Positions 8,334-18,850 of a stretch of 21,023 bases of DNA are shown one piece after another. How positions within the stretch are numbered: the stretch's first letter is position 1; every line of letters starts with the position of its first letter. The translations under genes and the position numbers were made by a program. The stretch spans positions 374,835 through 395,857 of the forward strand of contig CAUYUJ010014541.1 in the NCBI GenBank assembly GCA_963575745.1, read 5' to 3'. The notes under the pieces are model-generated. The model ran no database searches. It saw only the letters and a list, made by a program, of their open reading frames with translations, and was not told where the DNA came from. Origin of the DNA: Prorocentrum cordatum (Eukaryota; Sar; Dinophyceae; Prorocentrales; Prorocentraceae).

Positions 8334-8920
8334 CAGGCATCGCCAGAACAAGTTCGAGAGCATCACCCTGTGGACGTTCAACGGCTCGGGGTGGGGTACC
8401 CTCAAAGAGAGGATCGAGAACGCAGAAGGGGGCCTGCTGCAGTGCTATGCAGTGCAAGAGCATCGCCCCACGGGCGACAAGATCGCGGTCGTGTCGCAGA
8501 GCATGAAGGCGAAGGGGCACCAGTTCGGCGGGGTCGAAACGAACCCGACGATAGGTTCAGGTGGAGAAGCAGGCACCTCGGCGGGCGTGGCGGGCGTGGC
8601 GCCCAGGTGCATCGGCATGACGTACATGTTCGGCAAGGAGAAGTGGGACTTGTCACCGCGGAACAGCCCAGGGAGGGCTGCAGCGGCATGGCTATCGGTC
8701 GGCAAGGGTATCATCTACGCGACGGTCTACCTGTGGACGGCAGAGGGGATGTCGTTCAGGAACGCGGAGATCATCAACAAGATGATATGCCAGTTGGAAG
8801 CGCTCGGCGTGCCGTGGATAATCGGGTGCGATTTCCAAGTGGCGCCTGAGAAGATGACGGAGGTGGAGAGCGTCAAGATGGCCAAGGCGCGGGTAGTCGC
8901 GTCAGGGGCCAGCTGCGTAC
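8251..8920 (+). pseudogene. LINE ORF2, part 1: APE-like endonuclease domain
   Basis: This is the N-terminal part of ORF2, an endonuclease/exonuclease/phosphatase-family domain that nicks target DNA for priming. The ATG at 8251 (MPAKHSERGG) is the first methionine in frame and overlaps the inferred ORF1 end by 83 bp; the conserved domain starts near 8350 with ITLWTFNGSGWGTLKERI. The catalytic glutamate is in CYAVQEHRPTGDK (codon 8458-8460). The family's GDFN-like motif appears as IIGCDFQVAPE (aspartate codon 8830-8832). The frame is lost between about 8897 and 8923. After that point SEIDYFIVADSL, the usual next block of this domain, continues in the +1 frame. This is a break within one domain rather than a gene boundary. 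Confidence 0.85.
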
Positions 8921-10150
8921 GGCGTGAGCGAGATCGACTACTTCATCGTGGCGGACAGCCTCGTCAACCAGGTGATGTATGTCAGAGTGCAGGAGGAGTG
9001 GCCGTCGGCGCCCCACAAGCCAGTGGGGTTAACACTCAGGCTCAAGGCGCAGGAACGAATGGTCAGGATATTGGAGAAGCCAAAGAAGCTGCCAGAGCTG
9101 GGCATCGGATGCACCCCAGCGCCGCCGCAGTATCAAGAGATCGCGTGCTTCAGGTCGCAGGAGGTGGCCAACCAGGAGTGGAGGCAGTACATGCAGACGT
9201 TGGGGCAGGAGGCCTTCGCAGCACGAGGACTCGAATGGGCACCCGACCACCCTGCAGCAGGGCGGGCCGAGGAGCCGACATGGAGGATCAAGCCGCTAAG
9301 TTTCGGTGGTGCCAACGCGCCGCCAGCCGCCAGGGAAGCAGTTTGGTGGAGGTGGCTCGCGAGAACGCTACAGAGCTTGCAAGGGGCTTACGCGAGGCTC
9401 AAGACGGCGAGACATGGCGACATTCAGAGGCGCCGACAGGAGGAGGCAATCGCGCAGGAGCACCAGTTCATCATCACGCATCGGAGGACCAAGCACCTCA
9501 ATGCAAAGGAGCAGGGGAGGTGGCAGGCCAGGTGCGGACTGCTGGCTGCTGGGCAACTCCGAGGAGCGCAGCAGGAAGCGAAGTTGAAGCAATGGATGCA
9601 GGAGAGCCAGGACAAGATGAAGGAGCACGACCAGAAGCTACTCAAGGAGAGGCGAGCCCGCTGGGCAGACAGGTTGCAGGAGGCGGCAGCAAGAGCAGCG
9701 GGTGGTCTACACAAGTTGGGCAAGGCTGCAGCAGTATGGAGACCGCGTAGGGCAGGCTCCATGGAGGACCCGGCGGATCCCACCGAGGCAGCTGAGTACA
9801 CCCTCAAGGAGTGGAAAGTGGTCTGGAGGGTCGGCGAGCAGATCCAGAAGGTGGAGCGGCCGTGGGAGCGCGAAGAGCGTGACAAGCTCGAGCCCTTCAC
9901 AGACCAGGACGTCGACAAGCTTAAGGAGGTAGCGCGCACCTTCAGGAAAAAGACGGGGGTCAGAGTCGACAGGCGGCACCCTTCTATGCTGCAGGGTGCG
10001 TCGGACGAGGCCTACGTCAAGCTGTTGGACTTCTACATGGAGGTGGAGCGGACGCTGCGCTGGCCCATCCACATGGGCACTGTGCTATTCTTCATGATCC
10101 CGAAGACCTACACCACGGACAGGGTCATCGGGCTTCTGCCCACCGCGCCA
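8897..10150 (+). pseudogene. LINE ORF2, part 2: endonuclease end, linker, start of RT
   Basis: In this frame the domain resumes as GVSEIDYFIVADSLVNQV and ends with PHKPVGLTL, where the histidine (codon 9014-9016) corresponds to the catalytic SDH-type motif of the family with its acidic partner replaced. About 330 residues of basic and glutamine-rich helical linker follow (for example KHLNAKEQGRWQARCGLLAA). The first reverse transcriptase block is VLFFMIPKTYTTDRVIGLLP near 10080-10140. A TAG at 8894 closes the frame upstream, and the AUG-like openings inside it are not real starts. The frame is lost again at about 10141-10152, where the RT domain continues as AIRVWGIMREPYMVEW in the original ORF2 frame. 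Confidence 0.85.
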
Positions 10151-12489
10151 TCAGAGTGTGGGGGATTATGCGAGAGCCGTACATGGTCGAGTGGGCCAAG
10201 AAGAACTATCGGAGCTGGGATTGCACGAGCTACGGTAAGGCTGCGGAGGACGCGGCCTGGGAAGTGTTGCTCAGCCACGAGATGGACGATGCCGAGGAGC
10301 AGAGCGAGGAGACGCAGGCGACGGTTACGGCCGTTCTGGACTTGGTAAAGGCTTTTGAGAAGGTCAGCTTGCACGTATTGTGGGAAGCGGGAAAGCAGCT
10401 CAAGTTCAACACAGGGGTGCTAGCTGTGGTGTGCTCATACTTCGCCATGACCAGGCGCCTCATCGTAGGGGACTCAGTGTCCAGTGAGACAGAGACGGTC
10501 ACCACCATCATCGCGGGTAGCAAGTTCTCAGTATGTTTCCTGAAGATGGCCATACAGTCCACGGTGGACGGCCTGGCGGTCGAAAGACCGAGGGCGCGCT
10601 GGAGGATGCACGTGGGCGACCTGTGCGTACGGCTGCGACAGCAGCATAGGCACATAGTCACGGAGTTCGGAGAGACGGTTGACAGCTGCTTCCGAGGATT
10701 CGAAGGGCTAGGCCTGAAGTTCTCCGTGGGCAGCAAGGGCAAAGGTGCAGTGATGGCGAGCACCAAGTGGGCGCGAAGGGCCGTGACAGGGCCGATGCAG
10801 GAGCGAGGTTTGCCAGTGGTGAAGGCATGCCCATACTTGGGGGTCGACGTCGTCACGCACGGCACGGCGGTGAAGACCAAGAGCGGCAAAAGGCACGCTG
10901 TCATGAAGGTCAGGAGTCGTAGGCTGCTCGCTCTAAAGGGCGGGCGAAAAATGACCAGGGGTGTTGGCTTGGTGTACAAGTGTGGCCTGAAGCGCTCGGT
11001 TATGTATGGATGCAAGTGCTTGGGCATGCCAGACCACCAGCTCCGACAGCTACGGCGAGAGGCAGGGCGATTACTACCAGGGGGTCGAGGAGCCCGCAGC
11101 CTCACCTTGCAGCTGGCAGTGGCGCAGGGGGAGCCTACATACGAGGTCGCAGAGGCGCCCATAGTGAGGCGGGCGCGGGCAGTATGGCATGGCGCACACG
11201 ACGAGGATGGAGGAGGTCAATGGGGCAACATAGCCACCATGTTGCAGCAGGCATGGAGGCGGCAGCAGCAGGAGGTCGGCATGAAGCCTGCCTGGGCCCG
11301 AGTGCGAGGTCCAGCAGGGGCAGTCATCATGTCAATAAGGAGGGCTACGTGGACATGGCCTGCGTGGCACACTTTCGTCTCAAAAGAGGGTTTCGTGTTG
11401 AACATGCAGGAGGTGTGCCCCATGGACATCGCGGCGATGGTGCGCAAGGACGCGCAGGCAACCCTCTGGGAGGAATGGACGCAGGCGGAGGAGTTCAAGA
11501 GCCTGAGCCCAATGCCGTTGTTGGCGCCAGCAGTCGCGCAGCTACGTGCACGTGATTTCCCGAAGCACGCGAGGAATGCGGCGAAGAAGGTCTTCGTCGG
11601 AGGTGCGTGGACTATGGAGAAGCTGTGCAGGTGCAACATCGTGCCCACGGACATTTGCTTGGCCTGTGGAGAGGCGGTGGGCACCGAGCATCATCGGTAC
11701 TACAAGTGCCACGCGCTCAGGGGCCAGGGGTTGCAGGCGCAGGCGGACTGGCAGCGCGCGGCGGAGCAGCAGGACACCAACATGCTGTGGACGCGCGGGC
11801 TGGTGAGGTCGCCAGAGGCGGACTGGAAGTTCGTGGGAATCGAGGAGGACCAGTGCTACGGACAAGTGGTCGACGGTAAGGAGGACTACTTCACAGGCGA
11901 CATCGTCTGCGACGGCTCGAAGCTCGGATACAGCGACTGGGCGCATACGGGCTGGGCAGCGATGTCCCTCAACGACAACGGCACCGCGAAGATGCAGATG
12001 TGGGGTCCGCTGCCGTGCTCGCTACCGATCCACAGGAGGGTTAAGAGAGCCGGGATGTGGGCCTTCCTCAAGGTGCTGGAGCGAATGTTGCCGCCAGGAC
12101 AAGTCTACACGGACCACAAAGGCATAGTGGAGGGCTTGCAGAGAGGAGAGCGGTGGTGCACGAGCTGGAAGCGCCCACACGCAGACCTGTGGCGAAGGAT
12201 CTGGCATAAGGTGAAGGACCTGGACCTTGACATTCATTGCGTGAAGCACGTGAAGGCCCACAGGTCCAAGAGCAGGATCGGGCAGCTCGAGGGTGAGGAC
12301 CTGAAGATTGCGAAGGGCAACAGCGAGGTGGACCTGCTGGCAAAGGTGGGCGCGGAGATGGACGCACACTGCGGCAAGCACCAAGCGCTGGAGGACCTTG
12401 CAGGGCGAGCACGTTGGGCGCTGCAGAACATTGGTTGGCGGTACCAGAAGATGGGCGGTACGTGGCCAGACGTGCCGCCCAAAGAGTAA
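10144..12489 (+). pseudogene. LINE ORF2, part 3: reverse transcriptase, zinc finger, RNase H
   Basis: RT motif A is TAVLDLVKAFEKV (aspartate codon 10339-10341). Motif B is AGSKFSVCFLKMAIQST. Motif C should be xxDD but reads HVGDL (10609-10623), with a GGC glycine codon at 10615-10617 where the first catalytic aspartate belongs. GLKFSVGSKGKGAVMAS and CPYLGVDVV follow as the later palm and thumb blocks. A CxxC...HH...C finger, CLACGEAVGTEHHRYYKC, lies at 11656-11709. RNase H follows: VCDGSKLGYSDWAHTGWAAM (aspartate codon 11911-11913), YTDHKGIVEGL (12112-12114), VKAHRSK and GNSEVDLLAK (12331-12333). Its glutamate position reads RAGMWAFLKVL, with glycine at 12052-12054. The stop is TAA 12487-12489. 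The open frame is 780 codons. Loss of both acids makes polymerase and RNase H activity unlikely. Confidence 0.93.
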
Positions 12490-13144
12490 GGTGTGCCGAG
12501 GCGAAGAGTGCCGAAGCCGATGCTGACCCTGACCGAGCACGACGTCGTGGAGACGGGAGGTTGGCAGGTGTGCACGAGGTGTGGCTATCGTGCGGCGTCC
12601 AAGCGGATGCGCCTGAAGATGTGGCAAGCGGAATGCGCACGACCACTCTGACAGGCAACAGGCACGCGCAGTGCGGGAACAGGCAGCTCGCTGGAGGCCA
12701 GCGTGGCCATCGCAGCGGAGGCCGCAGCCGCAGCAGCACCAGCAGCAGCACGGCCTGGAGAACAACACGAAGAACGTGCTGTGCCTGAGGAGCAGGGCAG
12801 GCCGCATCGTGTTGAAGCTCATGGCCCGTACGTGGTGTGCGTGGTGTGCGGTGCTCACTCGGCAAGGCGTCGGGCGGGTCTGGGGGCTGCCTGCCCAGGC
12901 CCGCTGGCGCCCCGTGGGCGGTCCACCAAGGATGACGCGAAGAGGAAGAAGCGGGACAGGATTCTGGCGGGTAAGAACCCGCAGAACGGCAAGCCGATGG
13001 AGCAGGGCGCCGTCCTGCCAGCTCGGCGAGGGGCTTGAGGAGCAGCTCCAGAAGCTGCAGAGGGGGACGTTCAACTATGTGAGCATGGTGAACGTGAGGT
13101 CCGAGCTGGAGGGCAACCGGCTGGGCCAGGCCAATCAGGCCTGA
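12490..13144 (+). pseudogene. LINE ORF2 C-terminal tail with two CxxC modules, broken
   Basis: After the TAA at 12487 the same frame goes on as protein-like sequence: MLTLTEHDVVETGGWQVCTR, then CGYRAASKRMRLKMWQAEC, up to TGA 12649-12651. Further on in that frame, VVCVVCGAHSARRRAGLGAA leads to CPGPLAPRG and KRDRILAGKNPQNGKPM, closing at TGA 13036-13038. The final piece, LEEQLQKLQRGTFNYVSMVN, is in the next frame and ends at TGA 13142-13144. I read these as degraded parts of one C-terminal domain with W-x2-C-x2-C-G and C-x2-C-G...C modules, probably nucleic-acid binding. The alternative is that TAA 12487 is the true end and the rest is 3' untranslated sequence or a small separate ORF. The retained frame and cysteine pattern favour the first view. 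Confidence 0.55.
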
Positions 13145-13213
13145 GGCTGGCCGCAGTCTGCGGCGGACGAGCCCCGTGGCGGGATCCGCTGGGGGCTTGG
13201 GGGAGAAAAAAAA
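13145..13213 (+). other. LINE 3' untranslated end with two hairpins and A tract
   Basis: There is a 6-bp stem GCCGCA-GTC-TGCGGC at 13150-13164 and a second stem GCGG-GAT-CCGC at 13179-13189. A G-rich run and eight A residues (13206-13213) follow. Some LINE reverse transcriptases recognise 3' stem-loops of their RNA; whether this family does is unknown. Confidence 0.5.
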
Positions 13214-13380
13214 TGCTTCTTGGGGGCCTCTTGGGGGCCTCTTGGGGCCTCTTGGGGCCTCTTGGGGGCCTCTTGGGGGCCTTTTGGGGGCCTCTTGGGG
13301 CCTCTTGGGGGCCTCTTGGGGGCCTCTTGGAGGCCTCTTGGGAGCCTCCTGGGGGCCTCTTGGGGCCATCTTGGGGCCTC
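13214..13380. repeat. GGGGCCTCTT array, right part (copy A)
   Basis: About 15 units of 10-11 bp continue the array interrupted at 7775. The first bases, GCTTCTTGGGGGCC, match 15486-15500 inside the uninterrupted copy. Frames read G-L-L-G-A-S-W repeats and should not be taken as a protein. Confidence 0.9.
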
Positions 13381-13792
13381 TTGCGACCTCCTCAGAAGCG
13401 CAAAAGAGCGCTGCCCCTTGAGAAAAAGAAATTGAACCCAAAACCTTGGTAAAATGAATGGTTTTGCTATGAGGGAAGATGAGCGCGGCCCCCTCAGGAC
13501 GCCAAAATGGGGCCAAAACCTTAGTAACATCAATGATTTCTGCTTCAAAGACGAGCAGAGGGGCCAAACTGCCTCCCCCTGTCGGGGCCAGAATCCTCGT
13601 GAGGGTCGTCGTTTGTTGGCCCTCCCAGGAGTCGAAAAAGACCCCCCTGCCACCACCCGGGGCTCCCTGTCCAGGTCCAGGGGGAGGGGGTAGGGGGAGG
13701 GGTAAACCCCTCCCCGAAGGGGAAGATAGGGGGTTGAGAACAGAGAGAGCTCGCTAAACCACTCACGCCCAAAGGGCTGGTGGGATTCCGAT
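13381..13792. repeat. Composite repeat 3' segment, copy A
   Basis: From TTGCGACCTCCTC to GGGCTGGTGGGATT this segment aligns along its whole length with 15608-16013, with an estimated 45-50 differences by eye. Conserved landmarks are AAGATGAGCGCGGCCCCCTC, GAGTCGAAAAAGACCCCCCT, a G-run and hairpin element (13680-13715), and CTAAACCACTCACGCCCAAA near the end. No conserved open frame spans both copies. Confidence 0.9.
13680..13715 (+). other. Potential G-quadruplex overlapping a 10-bp hairpin (copy A)
   Basis: Four G runs (G5 at 13680, G5 at 13686, G5 at 13693, G4 at 13699) with one- or two-base loops fit the quadruplex pattern. The last two runs are also one arm (GGGGAGGGGT, 13694-13703) of an inverted repeat whose exact complement lies at 13706-13715 with an AA centre. 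Quadruplex and hairpin cannot form together. The element is unchanged in copy B. Confidence 0.7.
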
Positions 13793-13904
13793 TATTCTGT
13801 GTTATTCCATTTGGTTTTAACTGACTGTGTAGAACCCGAACCCGAAACCGAACCCTTACCCTTACCCATTCATTCTTAGTAGACACGAAGGTGAAGTTTG
13901 ACCC
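13793..13904. other. Unique spacer between composite copy A and the AGT array
   Basis: AT-richer sequence (CCGATTATTCTGTGTTATTC) is followed by AACCCGAACCCGAAACCGAA and CCCTTACCCTTACCC. The last resembles a telomeric repeat but is TAAGGG on the other strand, not TTAGGG. No gene is seen. Confidence 0.5.
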
Positions 13905-15049
<1,145 letters not shown>

Positions 15050-15071
15050 ACATTCGCAGTCGTAGAGGGGG

Positions 15072-15374
15072 TCTTCGTCCTGGTGTGAGTCGTTCGGGCT
15101 TCTCGTGGTGTGAGTTGTTCGGGCCCCTCATCCTGGTGTGAGTCGTTCGGGCCCCTCCTCCTGGTGTGACTCGTTCGGACTCCTCGTGGTGTGAGTCGTT
15201 CGGGGCCCGCGTCGTGGTGTGAGTCGTTCGGGCTCCTCGTGGTGTGAGTCGTTCGGGCGCCTCGTCCTGGTGTGAGTCGTTCGGGCCCCTCCTTGTGGTG
15301 TGAGTCGTTCGGGCTCTGCGTGGTGTGAGTCGTTCGGGCCCCTCGTCCTGGTGTGAGTCGTTCGGGCTCCTCGT
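15072..15374. repeat. TGTGAGTCGTTCGGG array, composite copy B
   Basis: It aligns base for base with 7418-7720. I see only two substitutions (GGGCTCC to GGACTCC, CTCTTCG to CTCTGCG). The left edge joins the AGT array; copy A extends about 80 bp further left, so copy B is truncated here. Confidence 0.92.
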
Positions 15375-15607
15375 GGGGCCTCTTAAGGGCCTCTTAGAGC
15401 CTCTTGGGGCCTCTTGGGGGCCTCTTGAGGGCCTCTTGGGGGCCTCTTGGGGACCTCTTGGGGGCCTCTTGGGGCCTCTTGGGGCTTCTTGGGGGCCTCT
15501 TGGGGACCTCTTGGGGACCTCTTGGGGCCTCTTGGGGGCCTCTTGGGGACCTCTGGGAGGCTTCTTGGGAGGCTCCTGGGGGCCTCTTGGGGCCATCTTG
15601 GGGCCTC
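15375..15607. repeat. GGGGCCTCTT array, uninterrupted (copy B)
   Basis: About 21 units of 10-11 bp, including variants GGGGACCTCTT and GGGGCTTCTT. It is the empty-site counterpart of 7721-7775 plus 13214-13380. Confidence 0.92.
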
Positions 15608-16013
15608 TTGCGACCTCCTCTGAAGCGCAAAGGAGCGCTGCCCCCTGAGAAGGACAAAATGAGCCCAAAACCTTCGTAAAAGCAATGATTTTGCTATGAA
15701 GGAAGATGAGCGCGGCCCCCTCAGGAGGCCAACATGGGGCCAAAACCGTAGTAAAATCAATGATTTTGGTTTCAAATAAGAGGAGAGGGGCCAAACTCGG
15801 CCCCCCCGTCGGGGCCACAATCCTCGTGAGGGTCGTCGTTTTTTGACCCTCCTAGGAGTCGAAAAAGACCCCCCTGGCGACGCTCGGCCCTCCCTCTCCA
15901 GGCCCAGGGGGAGGGGGTAGGGGGAGGGGTAAACCCCTCCCCGAAGGGGAAGATGGGGGGTTCAGGACAGAGAGAGCTCCCTAAACCACTCACGCCCAAA
16001 GGGCTGGTGGGAT
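15608..16013. repeat. Composite repeat 3' segment, copy B
   Basis: Counterpart of 13381-13792 with the same landmarks. The quadruplex and hairpin element is at 15907-15942 and is identical to that in copy A. The segment ends GGGCTGGTGGGATT, where satellite-type sequence (GCGAGGTCGGGGAAGGCCGG) resumes. Confidence 0.9.
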
Positions 16014-16740
16014 TAGCGAGGTCGGGGAAGGCCGGCGGAATGACTTCTGAGGATGTCCCGAGCGAAACGCTGGTTTTTGAAAGTCCGATCGATCAAACAC
16101 ATGGTAAAAGTAAGCATTTTCGCCCGCTTGTTTTGAAGACCTTATTGAGGATGTCTCCAGCGAAACGCTTGTTTTGTGTTGTAGGTTGTTCCTCTCCTGG
16201 GGACTAGAACTCAGAGGAAGTCTCAGGTGAAATCCTTGTTTTCACGTGCCCAGGTCTTGAGGCTGTCTCGACCGAGACGCTTGGTTTCACGCGCTCAGGT
16301 TGCCCAAGCAGATGTCTAGCATGAGGATTTGTCGCGGATGTCTCTGGCGAGTCGCTTGTTTTCAACGGTCCAGGTCTCACAGGCAGATGTGTAGCATGAG
16401 GATGTGTTGACGATGTCTCGAGCGAGACGCTTGGTTTCACGTGTCCAGGTCGCCCGGGCGGATGTCTAGCATGAGGAGGTGCTGAGATGGTCTGAAGAGA
16501 GACGCTTGTTTTCACGTGTCCGGGTCGCCCAGGCGGATGTCTAGCATGAGGATGTGTTGAGGATGTTCCGAGCGAGACGCTTGGTTTCACGTGTCCAGGT
16601 CGCCTGGGCGGATGTCCAGCATGAGGATGTGTTGAGGATGTCTCGACCGAAACGCTTGTTTTCACGCGTCCAGGTCGTCCAGGCGGATGTCTAACATGAG
16701 GATTTGTTGAGGATGTCTCGAGCGAAACGCTCGCCCGTCC
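16014..16740. repeat. 75-bp-unit array, copy 4, with satellite spacer
   Basis: The spacer end (16014-16045) resembles 3160-3190. Irregular leading units follow, including CTCCTGGGGACTAGAACTCA, which is shared with copies 1 and 2. The regular units then begin at 16409, 16484, 16559, 16634 and 16709, exactly 75 bp apart. The minus strand is open across the whole array as a 25-residue repeat (P-G-R-P-G-H-V-K-T-S type). Confidence 0.88.
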
Positions 16741-17184
16741 ATGGGGAGTCCCCTGGCGCGCTGGCGCGTCCCCTGGCGCGTCCCTTGCGACGTTCTGGCG
16801 TGACGTGCCCTGGCACGTCCCCCAGCACGTCACTCGGCGTGGCATGTTTCCTGGCTGGTCTTCTGTCACGTTTCTTGGCTCGTCCCCAGGCGTTTCCCCT
16901 GCCCGTTCCGTGGCGCGCCTCTTGCAACGTGCCTTGGCATGACGTCCTTTGGCCGCCCCATGGCACGCGCCTTGGAACGACCCGTGGCAGGTCCCTGACA
17001 CGTTCAGGGCACGTTCCCTGATACGTCCCCTGACACGCCCCCTTGCGCATCCCCTGTTGCGCCCCTGGAACATCCTGTGGCGCGTGCGTGAACCTGTGCC
17101 CCGCGTCGTGTCGTTCCTTTTCGGAGATGAGTCGGTTTTTGAGGTCGAGTTGATTGAACGTCCAGCACGTTTCCACTTCAACTC
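16741..17184. repeat. Diverged GC-rich minisatellite
   Basis: TGGCGCGTCCC and TGGCACGTCCC units are recognisable to about 17050 but are much more degenerate than in the left-hand satellite. The last 100 bp before the core (GAGATGAGTCGGTTTTTGAG and following) are not minisatellite and have no counterpart upstream of the other cores. Confidence 0.7.
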
Positions 17185-17469
17185 GCTCTGGGGCAGCTAC
17201 TATGTGCGCAGGCAGCTCGAGCTTAAGATCCAGATCAGTTCGGTTTAGACTCGGATGCAAAGGAAGACTCGATCCACAACGCTATACAGCAATCGCGGCA
17301 TGGCATGTCGCAAGTCAGCACCGCGCAGCACAGCACAGCCCTTGGCACGGTACATCAACATCGATACATTCAGTATTGCAATTGCCCGTCGTCCAATCGG
17401 GTGTCTTGAAAACGTTGCCATGCCTCACATGTCTGTATTCCTTTCCGGATTCGTGGGTCGATCATGTTT
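17185..17469. repeat. Isolated satellite core and terminal module
   Basis: One full core (17185-17380) is followed directly by a full terminal module (17381-17469, ATTGCCCGTCGTCCAATCGG to GTGGGTCGATCATGTTT). The order and orientation are the same as in the left-hand satellite 10 kb away. Confidence 0.85.
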
Positions 17470-17833
17470 GACTATTTTTGATTTGTCTCCCAAAATCCGC
17501 CTGTAGGAGGACATGCCCGATTTAAGGTTAGGGTGTCAGGGTTAGGGCCAGGTTGTTGGGGTTTGGGAGCGAGGAGCAGAGTGTTCGCGTTGGGGGTCTA
17601 GAGGTAGGGTGCTTAGGGTCAGGGTCACGTTGGGTGTTGGGCTCAGGGTATGAGGGTCAGGGTATGAGGGTGTAGGGCTGGGGGGAAAGGGTGTTAGGGT
17701 GTCAGGGCTGGGGTTCGTGAGCTAGGGACAGGGTGCTGTGCCTAGGGTTAGAGGGTTTGGATTCGGGTGTTAGAGTGTGTATGTGTGTGTGTGTGTGTCT
17801 GTGTGTGTGTCTGCGTGTGTCTGCGTGTGTCTG

Positions 17834-17864
<31 letters not shown>

Positions 17865-18240
17865 CTGTGTGTGTGTCTGCGTGTCTGTGTGTGTGTGTGT
17901 CTGTGTGTGTCTGTGCGTGTGAGAGAGAGGGTTAGTGTGTTAGGGTTAATGTGCTTACGGTTAGGGTGGGGGTGGGTGGGTGGGTGGGGGGGCTATTGTG
18001 CTCGGGAGACGTTCGGGGTACGGGTGTTGGGGTTCGGGTGTTAGCGTTAGGTGCTAGGATTGGGGGTTGCGTTCCAGGATTAGGGCTGTAGTATTAGAGT
18101 CTTTCGGGTTAGGGTGCTAGGTTGTAACGGGCGGTATGTTCGGAGGAACGAAAGGGCGCCTAAGGCCCGGGTGCTATGGTGCTAACATGTTATAATGTTA
18201 GGCTAGGGGGTCGGGGTTAGGGGGTTAGGGTCAGTGTGTT
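17470..18240. repeat. Degenerate telomere-like GTTAGGG/GTCAGGG tract
   Basis: Scattered TTAGGG, GTCAGGG, GTTAGGGTG and GGTGTTAGGG units run through most of this stretch, all on the plus strand, without a fixed period. A TG-rich microsatellite (17775-17930) interrupts it. It could be subtelomeric-type sequence or an old interstitial telomeric tract. No gene is seen. Confidence 0.65.
17775..17930. repeat. (TG)n / TGTGTC microsatellite
   Basis: Alternating TG runs are interspersed with TGTGTCTG and TGCGTGTC units over about 155 bp. They give Cys/Val-rich artificial frames. Such alternating purine-pyrimidine DNA can adopt the Z form. Confidence 0.9.
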
Positions 18241-18600
18241 GGCGTAGCGATTATGTTGAAATGATGACCGTACACTGGGCCACAGCAGGCATTTCGTCCG
18301 AGAAGTCCCCACAATTTTGGTGCGAACGGGCCCGTGTCATACCCCTGGTGTTTGCCCCTTTGGTGGCCCCTGAGGACGGGTGAGTATGATTGTGAGCGAG
18401 TCTGAGACTGAGTGGATCTGAGTACGCGTGAGGCTGAGTATGCGTTGGATCGGGTTACAGTGGGTCTGAGTATGAGGAAGTCTCATCGTGAGTGATTCTG
18501 AGTGCGAGTCCGTGCGAGTCCGAGTTTGGATAGCTCAGGGAGTCTGCGCATGGGAAGGAGACGGTCGGAGTGAGGGTGAAGGATGAGGCGGAGGCGTGGC
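18241..18600. other. Anonymous stretch with degenerate GAGTCTGAGT repeats
   Basis: Positions 18241-18376 show no recognisable feature. From about 18377 to 18535, GTCTGAGT, TCTGAGTATG and GTGCGAGTCC units recur at irregular spacing, giving a degenerate short tandem repeat. I see no exon signal. Confidence 0.5.
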
Positions 18601-18677
18601 AGGAATAACCACTCACGTAGGACCTACCCCCCCGTGCAAAAAGCAACTGGAGTTTTTCAACTCACCTCCCCCCCCCA

Positions 18678-18758
18678 CCCCCCAATTTCAATGTTCAATG
18701 CGGTGCCGATTTTTTTGTCGAACTTCGCTGGTCGCGCGATCAACATTGAATTGGGGGG
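18678..18758. repeat. Inverted repeat upstream of the protease exon
   Basis: CCCCCCAATTTCAATGTT (18678-18695) faces AACATTGAATTGGGGGG (18742-18758). The complement is perfect apart from one extra T, with a 46-bp loop. Pairing continues imperfectly inward to about 18702 and 18735. It ends about 114 bp before the 3' splice site at 18872 and so probably lies within the preceding intron. Confidence 0.75.
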
Positions 18759-18850
18759 CCGGGGGCTCGCCAAACACCAGTTGCGTTTCGCACGGGGTTG
18801 TAGGGAGACATGACACATGATGTCAATGTAATCAGTTGCATGCTGATATT

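Larger units (their letters stand above)
7776..13213 (+). mobile_element. APE-type LINE (non-LTR retrotransposon), 5'-truncated, inactive
   Basis: The element encodes, in order, a coiled-coil ORF1-like protein, an APE-like endonuclease, a reverse transcriptase, a zinc finger, RNase H and further CxxC modules. It ends in an A8 tract at 13206-13213. No LTRs, integrase or protease are seen. Both ends abut the same GGGGCCTCTT array, and the uninterrupted array at 15375-15607 shows the pre-insertion arrangement. The left end enters within an open coiled-coil frame with no leader, as expected if target-primed reverse transcription stopped early. A short CTTGGGGGCCTCTTGGG match occurs on both sides, but the target is repetitive, so a target-site duplication cannot be claimed. 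Frameshifts, stops and two lost catalytic acids indicate that this copy cannot move by itself. I infer a dinoflagellate LINE family and do not assign a clade. Confidence 0.92.

Noticed and set aside
10230-11162. Minus-strand frame of 310 codons
   Set aside because: It is antisense to clear reverse transcriptase motifs and has no recognisable domain of its own.
12022-13567. Long minus-strand frames of 350 and 499 codons
   Set aside because: They lie antisense to the LINE RNase H and tail and run into the GGGGCCTCTT array. Low AT content leaves the opposite strand open, and no domain is recognisable.
13839-13869. Telomere repeat at CCCTTACCCTTACCC
   Set aside because: The other strand reads TAAGGG rather than TTAGGG, and there are only two to three units.
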